This document shows positions 15,542 through 22,739 of a DNA stretch of 34,113 bases, piece after piece (position 1 is the first letter of the stretch; each line of letters starts with the position of its first letter). The position numbers and the translations under genes were made by a program. The notes beneath the pieces were generated by a model. It did not search any database, was not told where the DNA came from, and saw nothing but the letters and a program-made list of their open reading frames with translations. Origin of the DNA: Candidatus Zixiibacteriota bacterium (GTDB lineage: Bacteria; Zixibacteria; MSB-5A5; WJJR01); assembly GCA_020058315.1 (NCBI GenBank), contig JAGVEK010000484.1, positions 1 through 34,113 on the forward strand. Direction: 5' to 3'.

Positions 15542-15595
15542 GGACGCTCGGCTGCGCCGAGGTCCCCCGCCCGCCGACCGTTCCGGTCGGCGGGG
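15542..15595 (+). repeat. GC-rich repeat module, copy 1
   Basis: Starts GGACGCTCGGCT, then CTCGGC-TGC-GCCGAG hairpin, then an 11-bp perfect stem CCCGCCGACCG/CGGTCGGCGGG. A similar module lies at 16239-16289 on the other side of the membrane-protein gene. Confidence 0.5.
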
Positions 15596-15712
15596 CGTAA
15601 CGGCGCGTCGTGCGACTCTCCTGTCGATATCCGATTGGTGCGTTGGTAGTCTGCGCAGGTGGGCGATACGGAGCACCGTCCGCGCTGCAAGCGGTGTTAA
15701 TAGGGAGAGCCG

Positions 15713-16165
15713 ATGGACTTCAGCGCCTGGTTCAACGCTCACAAGCCTGCCGCATCGGCCAGAAGTCATGCGTTTCTGGCTGCGTCCATGTGGACCGTTG
15801 TGGGGACTGTGTTGACACTCGTCGGCGTGCGTTGGGTAATCAGCAGCAGCCTTCCCCATGCGTGGCTCTTCGTGCTCGTCGCGGTCGTGGCGGGGGTACT
15901 CAAGTCGCGATTCGTCCTCGAGCGATCGGCAGGCCGCGCAATGGAGCGCATTCGGGGGCGTGGGGACGGGCGCTGTGTCGGTGGGTTCTTTTCGTTCAGG
16001 GCGTGGGTTTTTGTGGTGGCGATGGCGTGCCTGGGAAGGATCCTGCGCGGGGGCCTGCTTCCACCTTACCTCGTTGGCCTGCTTTACATCGCGGTCGGAA
16101 TTGCGCTGGTGCTCGCCTGCTGCAAGTTGTGGGCGGGCTGGTACCGACTTGGCTCTGACGCATAG
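15713..16165 (+). CDS. Conserved-looking integral membrane protein
   Basis: A 150-residue protein with AGGGAG before ATG 15713. Four hydrophobic segments are visible: about residues 22-45, 50-65, 95-110 and 120-143. Between the second and third lies a cytoplasmic loop with KSRFVLERSAGRAMERIRGR and GDGRCVGGFFSF. This RFVL-x6-RI-x-x-RGDGRC-x-GGF motif with four helices is a pattern I associate with small uncharacterised membrane proteins of bacteria. No function is known to me. It is flanked by two GC-rich repeat modules and is the last bacterial-looking gene before the replicon block. Confidence 0.75.
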   Translation: MDFSAWFNAHKPAASARSHAFLAASMWTVVGTVLTLVGVRWVISSSLPHAWLFVLVAVVAGVLKSRFVLERSAGRAMERIRGRGDGRCVGGFFSFRAWVFVVAMACLGRILRGGLLPPYLVGLLYIAVGIALVLACCKLWAGWYRLGSDA

Positions 16166-16238
16166 AGTTGAATCGCAGGTGAGCGTTGCGCCGAGGTGTG
16201 GGGATGCGACGCAGCAATGGTGAACGCTTCGCGTTGGA

Positions 16239-16289
16239 GGACGCTCGGCTCCGCCTCGGTCCGCCGTCCGCCTCGCTCCGCTCGGCGGG
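16239..16289 (+). repeat. GC-rich repeat module, copy 2
   Basis: Starts GGACGCTCGGCT like the module at 15542 and keeps GGTCC and the closing TCGGCGGG; the inner part is changed. Same orientation as copy 1. Confidence 0.5.
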
Positions 16290-16573
16290 CGGCTTTCAGG
16301 ACGGATCGAGTCGTATGAGGCACGGGAATGGAAGCGGAAGAGTTCGCGCCGAGAATGCCATCTGACTGGTTCCTTGAAGGATGCACGGCGGCGGTAATGC
16401 GGCGACACGCGAGATTATCAGATACGGGGACGACCAAACACGACAGGGAGGACTCTAACAGGTGGATGATAGAACGTGCAAACACGCCCTTTTTTCACGG
16501 GTGGAGGGGGCGGAGTGAGATAACAAATGGGAGCACTCGGAGCGTACATGCGACGAGTTCATGCGGGGAGTTG

Positions 16574-16626
16574 ACTCGGGCCGCGGGCCCGAGTTGGGGG
16601 GTCTAACCCTGCGGGGTTGACCCCCC
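16574..16626 (+). other. Twin strong hairpins
   Basis: ACTCGGGCC-GCG-GGCCCGAGT (16574-16594) is a perfect 9-bp stem. Two bases later GGGGGGTC-T-AACCC pairs with GGGTT-GACCCCCC (16596-16626): 13 bp with one bulged T and loop TGCG. There is no T-run, so neither looks like an ordinary terminator. Confidence 0.6.
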
Positions 16627-16660
16627 GGACGGGGCGACGATAACGGGCTGATGCTGATGA

Positions 16661-16861
16661 TTGGATGGACGGAAAAGGGGAAGAAGCGGAAGGCTGAAGC
16701 AGGCGATAATGAACGGACGGAGGACGATGTGGGACTATTGGGGGCCAGAGGCTGACAAGTGGCTTGAAAACAAGGACTTACAGAACTGGAAAAGGTCGGA
16801 CTATGGGAATATTGAGTATTATCCGAGCCGGAGTCCGAGGCCGAAAGTCTACCTAATTTAA
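16661..16861 (+). CDS. Possible 66-aa hypothetical protein
   Basis: The frame from 16661 (or ATG 16709, MNGRRTMWDYWGPEADKW) has an aromatic, polar product ending PSRSPRPKVYLI. It has a GGACGGAGGACG purine stretch inside but no clear site before the first ATG. It is convergent with the 72-aa minus-strand gene, 10 bp from its stop. Coding status is doubtful. Confidence 0.3.
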   Translation: MDGRKRGRSGRLKQAIMNGRRTMWDYWGPEADKWLENKDLQNWKRSDYGNIEYYPSRSPRPKVYLI

Positions 16862-16871
16862 CGCCGAAGCA

Positions 16872-17090
16872 TCAGAGCAGGTCTTCTTGGCAGCCTTCGA
16901 CGAGCCAGCGCTCGAACTCAATTTCAGCGAGAAGGCGCTCGCGGTCGACGCCCGTTGCCCGCGCGAACTGACCCGCCAATTCCCCCAGTCGCCGGCGCGC
17001 ACGGGCGCCGATTTCGGCCAAGCGCTCACGCGTCGCTAGCTCCAATCGGTCGTCGATTGAACCCGGCCAGATGTTCCTTTCGATGGTCAT
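16872..17090 (-). CDS. Small helical hypothetical protein
   Basis: A 72-residue protein from ATG 17090 with GAGGT six bases upstream. It is fully helical: ATRERLAEIGARARRRLGEL and VDRERLLAEIEFERWLVEG suggest a two-helix coiled coil. Upstream on the minus strand TTTAAGAA (17125-17132) is centred about 26 bp before a start site that would give a 12-nt leader including the GAGGT. It is divergent from the 17250-19969 operon. Function unknown; perhaps a small regulator of that operon, which is inference from position. Confidence 0.6.
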   Translation of the reverse strand: MTIERNIWPGSIDDRLELATRERLAEIGARARRRLGELAGQFARATGVDRERLLAEIEFERWLVEGCQEDLL

Positions 17091-17124
17091 TTCGATACCT
17101 CAGAGCAGTCGAAAGAGGCCCCGA

Positions 17125-17132
17125 TTCTTAAA
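17125..17132 (-). promoter_or_regulatory. TATA-like box for the 17090 gene
   Basis: TTTAAGAA on the minus strand. A start 26 bp downstream falls near 17102, leaving a short leader with GAGGT before the ATG. The layout fits an archaeal promoter; no bacterial -35 is seen. Confidence 0.4.
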
Positions 17133-17186
17133 GGTATCGGTCGCACGGCGGGTCCCGTGGGGTTCGCTACTGGGGGGTAGCAAAAA

Positions 17187-17202
17187 GCGGAAAGCTTAAA
17201 TA
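17187..17202 (+). promoter_or_regulatory. BRE/TATA-like promoter of the HerA operon
   Basis: GCGGAAAG (17187-17194), a purine-rich BRE-like stretch, is followed by CTTAAATA (17195-17202). A start 26 bp on (about 17225) gives a 25-nt leader that carries GAGGTGG before ATG 17250. There is no TTGACA-like -35. Confidence 0.5.
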
Positions 17203-17249
17203 CACGGCCGCATTTACCACCGCCAAGTGAACACTTTCGAGGTGGCAAA

Positions 17250-17858
17250 ATGTACCCAATCCAATCGTCCAACGGCCCTATCTCCACGGGCAGCTATGTC
17301 CCGTACTTCTATCAGGGCGGCGTCTTCGAGCGCTACGGGCTGCCTGCCGTGCTTCCCGGCCGCACCGGGACGCAAGAAAAAGCGATCCCGTACCGATTCT
17401 CGTCTGATCTCTCGTTAGTAAGAACGCTGGACCACGACCAAACCGTCGAGCAGATCATCGCTCACGGTTACTTCGCGCCGCCACCGGGCGATCCGATCAC
17501 GGCCATCCTATCCGACAAGAAAACCACCTCCTGGCTCGGCCTCGACGACATCATCTCGCAGGTCCGACACCGCTACGAGGTGCACCGCCAGAACATGTAC
17601 GAACTGGAACTGGCCAAATCGGCCGCGACCAACTCGCTCTACGCCCACTGGGCCTACCACGGTCTGCCCGACGCGAAACAATTCTACTCCCGCCACAAGC
17701 GTATCCAGGAGCTCTACCAGGAGCAGCGAGATGAACGGGTGAACCTCTGGCGCGATGTATCCCGACTGCGATTGGCTCTCCCCGAGACGGCCCAGGCATA
17801 CCTCTCTTCGCACCGCAAACTCACCGCCCTCGAAGGCGAACCGGGTGATGCTCCATGA
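17250..17858 (+). CDS. Hypothetical partner protein of HerA-type ATPase
   Basis: A 202-residue protein with GAGGTGG before ATG 17250. The first 60 residues are Gly/Tyr/Pro-rich (YVPYFYQGGVFERYGLPAVL) and probably flexible. Residues about 90-190 are helical (LDDIISQVRHRYEVHRQNMY, then a long segment with ELYQEQRDERVNLWRDVSRL) and likely form a coiled coil. Its TGA overlaps the ATG of the ATPase gene, so the two are made together and probably act in one complex. No family recognised; no signal peptide or membrane segment. Confidence 0.72.
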   Translation: MYPIQSSNGPISTGSYVPYFYQGGVFERYGLPAVLPGRTGTQEKAIPYRFSSDLSLVRTLDHDQTVEQIIAHGYFAPPPGDPITAILSDKKTTSWLGLDDIISQVRHRYEVHRQNMYELELAKSAATNSLYAHWAYHGLPDAKQFYSRHKRIQELYQEQRDERVNLWRDVSRLRLALPETAQAYLSSHRKLTALEGEPGDAP

Positions 17859-19969
17859 TGACCCGCATGCAGGAACTGTGTCGAAAGCTCAAGCCGGTTC
17901 TCGGTTCAAAAGTGGACGGATTGTGGCGGGCGTACGTCGCCGATTCCGACGCCGACGGCAAAGCGGACATCGAACAAACATTGGAACTTCTGGCCGCCAA
18001 GCACCTCGGAATCGACTATCAGCCGGATCGCTCGCCATTCCCGCCGCCGGCCAGGACGTTCGCGGCCTTGGGCGACATTACAACCGGCATGGTCTCGTAC
18101 GGGACTCGCGAGTTGTATCCCTTCGCCCTTCAAAGTGGGCGTCTCAAGGAACACGTCCTGATCGCCGGAAGGAGCGGCTCTGGAAAGACCAATCTCTCCT
18201 TTGTTCTCATGCAAGGCATCATGAACCGTGGCGTCAAGATTCTGGCTTTGGACTGGAAGCGCGCCTACCGGGACCTGCTTTCGCTGCGATCGGACTTGCG
18301 TGTCTACACCATCGGGCGGGAAGTGGCGCCATTCAGATTCAACCCCTTCATTCCTCCGCCCGGCTGCGAAGTCCAAGTTTGGACCAAGCTCATCGTGGAT
18401 GTGATTGCGTCCGCGTACCTCGGCGGCGAGGGAGTCATCAGCCTGCTCATCGCGGGACTCGATCGGCTCTATCCGGAAGCCCGCGACAAGAGACGCTGGC
18501 CGACGGTCATCGATCTTCTGACCTGGCTGCGGACCGTCAAACTCCGAGGCCGTGCGGCGATGTGGCAAGCGTCGGCCGAGAGAATTCTTCTCGCCATGAC
18601 CTACGGCGAGTTCGGTGCCGTCCTCAACACCCAGGACAACAGCCATCTGCAACACCTTCTCGATCACAATGTCATCCTGGAGATGGATGGTCTGTCGAGT
18701 TCCTCCGATCGGGTGATGTTCTCGGAGGCCATCACGCTCTACCTCTATCGCTACCGGCTGTCCCTTGGGCCGCGAGAACAGCTGACCAACGTCATTGTCC
18801 TCGAGGAAGCCCACAACCTACTCCTCGCTAAGCAGACGGGGACGAAGGAATCTGGCCTTGAGACCTCCATTCGAATGATCCGTCAGTACGGGCTCGGCTA
18901 CGTCTTCGTCGATCAATCGGCGTCCCTGTTGAGCCGGGTGGCTTTCGCCAACTCCTACGTGACCTTCGCGCTCAGTCAGAAACTCCGTGCGGACATCAAG
19001 ACCATGTCCGGGGCGATGAATTTGTCCGAAGAACAGGAGGAGGCGTTGAGCACTCTCCCGATAGGATCGGCAGTCGTGCGCCTGGCCGACGAGCATCCTG
19101 AACCATTCCTGATCCGGATCCCGCGCTGCTCGATCCGGGAAGGAAGCGTCTCCGATTCTGCGATTCGAAGTCACATGGCGGCTTATTCCGCTGAGTCCGC
19201 GGTGAATAGTCCGCCGCGCTTTGAACTACCGGCGGTTCCACCGGTTCCGGCCCCAGATAAAAACAACATTGAAATCAACCTAACGACAATTATTCCCCAC
19301 CCACCATCCCCCGAAAGATCACCCGAATGCTCGGATTCATCCGACTCGACCATCCGCGATACGATTCCCGATCCACCCCATTCTAAACTCTCTCGAGAGA
19401 CAATTCGCTTCCTTACTGATATAGCCGCCCGGCCGCTATCGACTACTGTCTCTCGTTATCAACGATTGCATCTGTCCCGTCGAAAAGGTAACGCCATCCG
19501 TCATGATCTACTCGCCGCCGGCATCATCGAAGCCGTCCCCCTCGCCACCCGCACCGGGCAGGTCATGCTCTTTCAGTTGACCGACTTCGGTCGTCAGATC
19601 TGTAACGACATCGGTGTGGATCCCGGTCCTCCGCCCCGCGCCAGCCTCGAACATCAATACTGGGCCCATCGCGTGGCCGAGATGTACGAGAAGCAGGGTT
19701 ATGAAGTCGCGCTTGAGCATGCCGTGGCCGGCAACGGAATCGTCGACGTCGTCGCCGAGCGCGCTAGTGAGCGCCTGGCCATTGAGATCGAGACAGGCAA
19801 GTCAGACATCCAAGCGAACATCGAGAAGCTGCGAGGCATGGGTTTCGATCGAGTCCTCCTCGTGGCCACCTCGCCATCCGCGATTAGCGCCTGCCAGCGG
19901 GCGCTGGATTCCGTCCCGCGGGAAGCCCGGCAGGCAGTTGAACTCTTGACATGGCTGGATGTGCCATAG
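17855..19969 (+). CDS. HerA/DUF87-type ATPase fused to winged helix and PD-(D/E)XK-like nuclease domain
   Basis: A 704-residue protein. Residues 85-440 are a HerA/FtsK-superfamily motor: Walker A GRSGSGKT (105-112), ALDWKRAYRD after the next strand, Walker B NVIVLEEAH (312-320), and the downstream FVDQSASLL segment. Residues 450-510 are a Pro/Ser-rich linker. Residues 511-585 look like a winged helix (LSRRKGNAIRHDLLAAGIIE). Residues 600-690 look like a restriction-endonuclease fold: GNGIVDVVAE with Asp631, then LAIEIETGKS with Glu644/Glu646 and Lys649, then a strand DRVLLVATS. HerA motors pump or unwind DNA with a nuclease partner (NurA in archaea); here motor and nuclease-like domain are in one chain. 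Comparable fusions are known to me mainly from archaeal mobile elements. DNA processing or transfer for this replicon is inferred. GGGTGATG precedes the start; overlap with 17250 gene is 4 bp. Confidence 0.85.
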   Translation: MMTRMQELCRKLKPVLGSKVDGLWRAYVADSDADGKADIEQTLELLAAKHLGIDYQPDRSPFPPPARTFAALGDITTGMVSYGTRELYPFALQSGRLKEHVLIAGRSGSGKTNLSFVLMQGIMNRGVKILALDWKRAYRDLLSLRSDLRVYTIGREVAPFRFNPFIPPPGCEVQVWTKLIVDVIASAYLGGEGVISLLIAGLDRLYPEARDKRRWPTVIDLLTWLRTVKLRGRAAMWQASAERILLAMTYGEFGAVLNTQDNSHLQHLLDHNVILEMDGLSSSSDRVMFSEAITLYLYRYRLSLGPREQLTNVIVLEEAHNLLLAKQTGTKESGLETSIRMIRQYGLGYVFVDQSASLLSRVAFANSYVTFALSQKLRADIKTMSGAMNLSEEQEEALSTLPIGSAVVRLADEHPEPFLIRIPRCSIREGSVSDSAIRSHMAAYSAESAVNSPPRFELPAVPPVPAPDKNNIEINLTTIIPHPPSPERSPECSDSSDSTIRDTIPDPPHSKLSRETIRFLTDIAARPLSTTVSRYQRLHLSRRKGNAIRHDLLAAGIIEAVPLATRTGQVMLFQLTDFGRQICNDIGVDPGPPPRASLEHQYWAHRVAEMYEKQGYEVALEHAVAGNGIVDVVAERASERLAIEIETGKSDIQANIEKLRGMGFDRVLLVATSPSAISACQRALDSVPREARQAVELLTWLDVP

Positions 19970-20082
19970 GCCACGAGACCTACGCGGCGCCTATTCGAAA
20001 TCAGCGCCGACATCGGCGCGGCGAGCGTTACAATGGTGCTTACTGTCGCACGGTGCGGACCGCGACTGAGCTTGGGACCATC

Positions 20083-21045
20083 ATGGAACTTCTGAGCCGC
20101 TTCCAAGGTTGTATTGTCGGGCTTGCCATCGGCGACGCGTTGGGGCGCCCTACGGAATTCCTCCACACTTTGGCGGCCATCCACGCCCGATTCGGGGCTG
20201 ACGGCGTTACGGACCTCGAACCCGACGGTCATCCGGCCGGAACCTACACCGACGACACGCAGATGACGCTTTGCGTGGCCCGGGCCCTGATCCTCGCTGG
20301 GCACGAGTCGCTTGACACGCTCATGTCGGCCATGGTCAAGGAGTTCGTCGAGTGGAGCCGATCGGCGGAGAATGATCGCGCTCCGGGCACTACATGTATG
20401 GCCGGATGCCGGAATCTGAGTAGCGGCATCGAATGGCGGGTGGCCGGGATCGTGGGCTCAAAAGGGTGCGGCAGCGCCATGCGGACGGCGCCGATCGGAC
20501 TGTTCTATCACGACAACGAACGAGAGCTGATCGAGGTGGCGCGGGCCAGTTCGTTGCCAACGCATGGTCACCCGACCGCTCTCGCGTCGGCCGCCGCCAC
20601 CGCGCTGCTCACGGCCTGGGCGCTTCATGGCGATGAGCCGGCGGAATTTCCTTCGCGGCTGGCCACGGTCATGCGGGAAATGGAGGGCGGCGAAGAAGTG
20701 GCTGTCCTTGCGGCACGTATTCCCGAGTTGCTGAGCGCTGCACCGGAGTCGGTGCTGCGAAAGGACGTGCTGGGCGAGGCCTGGGTTGGCGATGAGGCGG
20801 TCGCCTGCGCTTTGTATTGTTTCTGCCGGAGCCCGCGGGATTACCGAACGACAGTGCTTACGGGCGCCAACACGATTGGCGATTCCGATAGCATTGCGTG
20901 CATCGCAGGCGCCATCAGCGGCGCTTACAACGGACTTGATGCGATCCCGAAGAAGTGGCGGCAGCGAATCGAGAAGTCAGACGAGCTGCATCGGGTTGCC
21001 GAAGAATTGTTGCGGTCCGCCGGCGTCTCAACCCCGGGATCATGA
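20083..21045 (+). CDS. ADP-ribosylglycohydrolase (DraG/ARH family)
   Basis: A 320-residue enzyme. The family's metal-binding motifs are all present: GLAIGDALGRPTEF near the N-terminus, GTYTDDTQMTL (Thr-Asp-Asp at the binuclear Mg site), a GCGSAMRTAPIGL segment, and NTIGDSDSIACIAGAISGAY near the C-terminus supplying the other Asp ligands. Such enzymes remove ADP-ribose from proteins (Arg or Ser) or nucleic acids. ATG 20083 is chosen because homology begins directly (MELLSRFQGCIVG); the frame extends to 19951 without content. Upstream TACAAT (20029-20034) with CCGACA 16 bp before it resembles a weak bacterial promoter, unlike the TATA-like boxes of neighbours. It lies between replicon genes and could reverse a defence ADP-ribosylation or be a passenger. 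Confidence 0.88.
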   Translation: MELLSRFQGCIVGLAIGDALGRPTEFLHTLAAIHARFGADGVTDLEPDGHPAGTYTDDTQMTLCVARALILAGHESLDTLMSAMVKEFVEWSRSAENDRAPGTTCMAGCRNLSSGIEWRVAGIVGSKGCGSAMRTAPIGLFYHDNERELIEVARASSLPTHGHPTALASAAATALLTAWALHGDEPAEFPSRLATVMREMEGGEEVAVLAARIPELLSAAPESVLRKDVLGEAWVGDEAVACALYCFCRSPRDYRTTVLTGANTIGDSDSIACIAGAISGAYNGLDAIPKKWRQRIEKSDELHRVAEELLRSAGVSTPGS

Positions 21046-21175
21046 TCGTGCGCATCACTACTGGCCCTTCTGACGGCCTTTGCGGGACTGCTATTCCATC
21101 GCGTTGGCGTATCGTGGGCTCCGCGGGCAACAAGTCGGTTTTTCTGTGGCTCGAATTTGATCCTCGGGGACTGAC

Positions 21176-21817
21176 TTAAACATGGGTCTGTACGGCGCTC
21201 GAATCAGCGGGAACGACTTTCTTGAGGGCCTCAAAGAGAAGATGGGTCAGGAACGCGTCGTCCCCCGCTTGATGGAGTTGAGCTGTGGCCGTTTGAATGC
21301 CGAGGAACGTAAGGCAGGTAGCGAGGGAGAACTTAAGTCCGGGCGCGCGGGTCTCAAGCACGCGGTCGGCATACTTCTTGAAAGTCTCATCCGACCTTCG
21401 TTCCATCTTAAGCTTCCAGCCCTTGTAGAGCGCCGCCGTGTCAACGAAATGCCCGAACTCTGGCACGGGCGTGCCCAGGCGCCGACACTCGGCGATTAGG
21501 AACAGGATGTCGAACCGATGGATGTTGTGTCCCACGCACGAGGGAGCCGTGGAAAGTACCCCGAGCAGGCGCGTCAGGCTCTCGTGCGGCGGAATACCGC
21601 GCGCACGAATGTCGGCTGTGGTGATCCCGTGGACCATCCGCGCCTCCGGCGGGACCTCGACGTTCTGGTTCACCAGCCAGCCGGATCGTTCGGTCACGAC
21701 TCCGTCGCACACCTTGCAAAGTCCGACCTGGATGATGCGGTCCGTCCGTGGATTGAGGCCGGTGGTCTCAACATCGAAGACCAGGTAGGAGTCCGTGGGT
21801 GACATATGCAAGATCAT
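21176..21817 (-). CDS. DnaQ-like DEDDh 3'-5' exonuclease
   Basis: A 213-residue protein with the three exonuclease motifs: VFDVETTGL (Exo I, Asp15/Glu17), GHNIHRFDILFL (Exo II Asp) and HQAGDDAFLTHLL (Exo III, His and Asp of the h-type). This is the fold of the DNA polymerase III epsilon subunit, exonuclease X and RNase T. A polymerase-binding C-terminus is not evident, so a standalone nuclease acting on DNA or RNA ends is likely. Two ATGs 12 bp apart (21817 and 21805) are possible; neither has a good Shine-Dalgarno. It is convergent with the ADP-ribosylglycohydrolase gene and sits just downstream of the membrane operon on the same strand. Confidence 0.87.
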   Translation of the reverse strand: MILHMSPTDSYLVFDVETTGLNPRTDRIIQVGLCKVCDGVVTERSGWLVNQNVEVPPEARMVHGITTADIRARGIPPHESLTRLLGVLSTAPSCVGHNIHRFDILFLIAECRRLGTPVPEFGHFVDTAALYKGWKLKMERRSDETFKKYADRVLETRAPGLKFSLATCLTFLGIQTATAQLHQAGDDAFLTHLLFEALKKVVPADSSAVQTHV

Positions 21818-21876
21818 AGGCGAGGCTGTAGTCGGTCGACCAGGTCCATGATACTGAGTTTACGAGGTGAAATTCA

Positions 21877-22311
21877 TCAACGCGCTCTGCAATCAGGCAA
21901 GCGTGCGTACACGGGACCACTAACCAACGAGTTGCCGATCAGAACAGCAGGCGGCAATCCGAATGGCTGCGGCGTGACCCGGTATGGACTGATCATGACC
22001 GCCGGGATTGGCACCGCGGGGTACCGCAGAGTGGCACGGGTGCCGAATGGCCCGCGCGGAACGGGCCACGTCACAGGGTAGGCAAGGAGACGAGGCTGCA
22101 CTCCAACGCCTGGCGCATACAAAGGTACGGGCGGTCGGGGCCAATTCGGCGAAAGGCAAACATCAGGACCTGCGGCCGACGCAAAACTCACCCCCGGACC
22201 AGGTCCCGAAGCGCCGTACTGCCCAGCCAGGACGGTGGGCAGAAGAATGGCCATAAGGATGAGCCCACCGATCAGCTCTGGCGTTGCATGCGCTGGCGAC
22301 TTGCGGCTCAT
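21877..22311 (-). CDS. Pro/Gly-rich membrane-anchored small protein
   Basis: A 144-residue protein with one N-terminal membrane segment (GGLILMAILLPTVLAGQYG) and then a low-complexity Pro/Gly/Val tail of about 110 residues (for example GPGPGVSFASAAGPD and WPRPPVPLYAPGVG). Topology suggests a signal anchor with an extracytoplasmic tail. The ATG overlaps the stop of the 22308 gene (ATGA) with no own ribosome binding site, so it depends on coupling. It is the last gene of a three-gene minus-strand operon. Function unknown; a surface or transfer-apparatus part is a guess. Confidence 0.65.
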   Translation of the reverse strand: MSRKSPAHATPELIGGLILMAILLPTVLAGQYGASGPGPGVSFASAAGPDVCLSPNWPRPPVPLYAPGVGVQPRLLAYPVTWPVPRGPFGTRATLRYPAVPIPAVMISPYRVTPQPFGLPPAVLIGNSLVSGPVYARLPDCRAR

Positions 22312-22739
22312 GGGTGTTCGAGGTCTGGCCGGCGGTAGCCGTGAATCTGCTGGTGCCGATATTCGGCCTGGGCGCGCTGATACTCGGCATGAACGCGCCG
22401 CATCAGGGTTTCGTCCCAGCGGGTGGTACTCAAGTCCTGGTCGCGGGCTACAAGGGCCGCGATTCCGTTGAAACGATAGACGCGCTGACGCTCGGCGTAG
22501 TCGACGCCGCTGTTCGGGTCAGCGTATTCGACCACGAGGCTGTCGTAGGTCGGCAGCGTGAAGGTTGGATGCCAGATGTCATGGTAGCCCTGGTCATAGA
22601 TCAAACGCGGCTGGCGGTAGAAGAACGGAGTGTCGTATCGGTCCATCATCCGGCCAATGCGGGCCTCGACATCGGTCTGATACGGCGGTTCCAGTTTGCC
22701 AAGTTTGGGGTCCGGCGGTTCGTAGGTCTTGGAATTCAT
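22308..22739 (-). CDS. PD-(D/E)XK nuclease-like small protein
   Basis: A 143-residue protein with GAGGTGAA before its ATG. The core reads YDTPFFYRQPRLIYDQG, then IWHPTFTLPTYDSLVVEYAD, then QRVYRFNGIAALVARDQDL. This is the layout of a small PD-(D/E)XK-fold family in which PFFYE-x-P, PDFTLP, EYAG and Y-x-x-N-x-I motifs build the active site. Here the Asp expected in PDFTLP is Thr (HPTFTLP), so catalysis may be weakened or lost; Glu and Tyr of VEYAD remain. Family assignment is by pattern only. Both ends overlap neighbours by 4 bp, so it belongs tightly to the membrane operon. Confidence 0.6.
   Translation of the reverse strand: MNSKTYEPPDPKLGKLEPPYQTDVEARIGRMMDRYDTPFFYRQPRLIYDQGYHDIWHPTFTLPTYDSLVVEYADPNSGVDYAERQRVYRFNGIAALVARDQDLSTTRWDETLMRRVHAEYQRAQAEYRHQQIHGYRRPDLEHP

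Larger units (their letters stand above)
16166..16660. other. 495-bp stretch without a convincing gene, possible junction
   Basis: It holds the second GC-rich repeat module (16239-16289), a weak 92-codon frame from 16328 that crosses a strong hairpin and is not supported, and two adjacent hairpins at 16574-16626. The change from bacterial-type to archaeal-type gene content happens here. No att-like direct repeat was found against the 28320-28420 side by eye. Confidence 0.5.

Noticed and set aside
16328..16606. 92-codon plus-strand frame
   Set aside because: It crosses the strong hairpin at 16574, has no ribosome binding site and a composition typical of non-coding GC-rich DNA.
17906..18814. 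302-codon minus-strand frame inside the HerA gene
   Set aside because: The plus strand has complete Walker motifs and operon overlaps; the minus frame is a codon-bias shadow.
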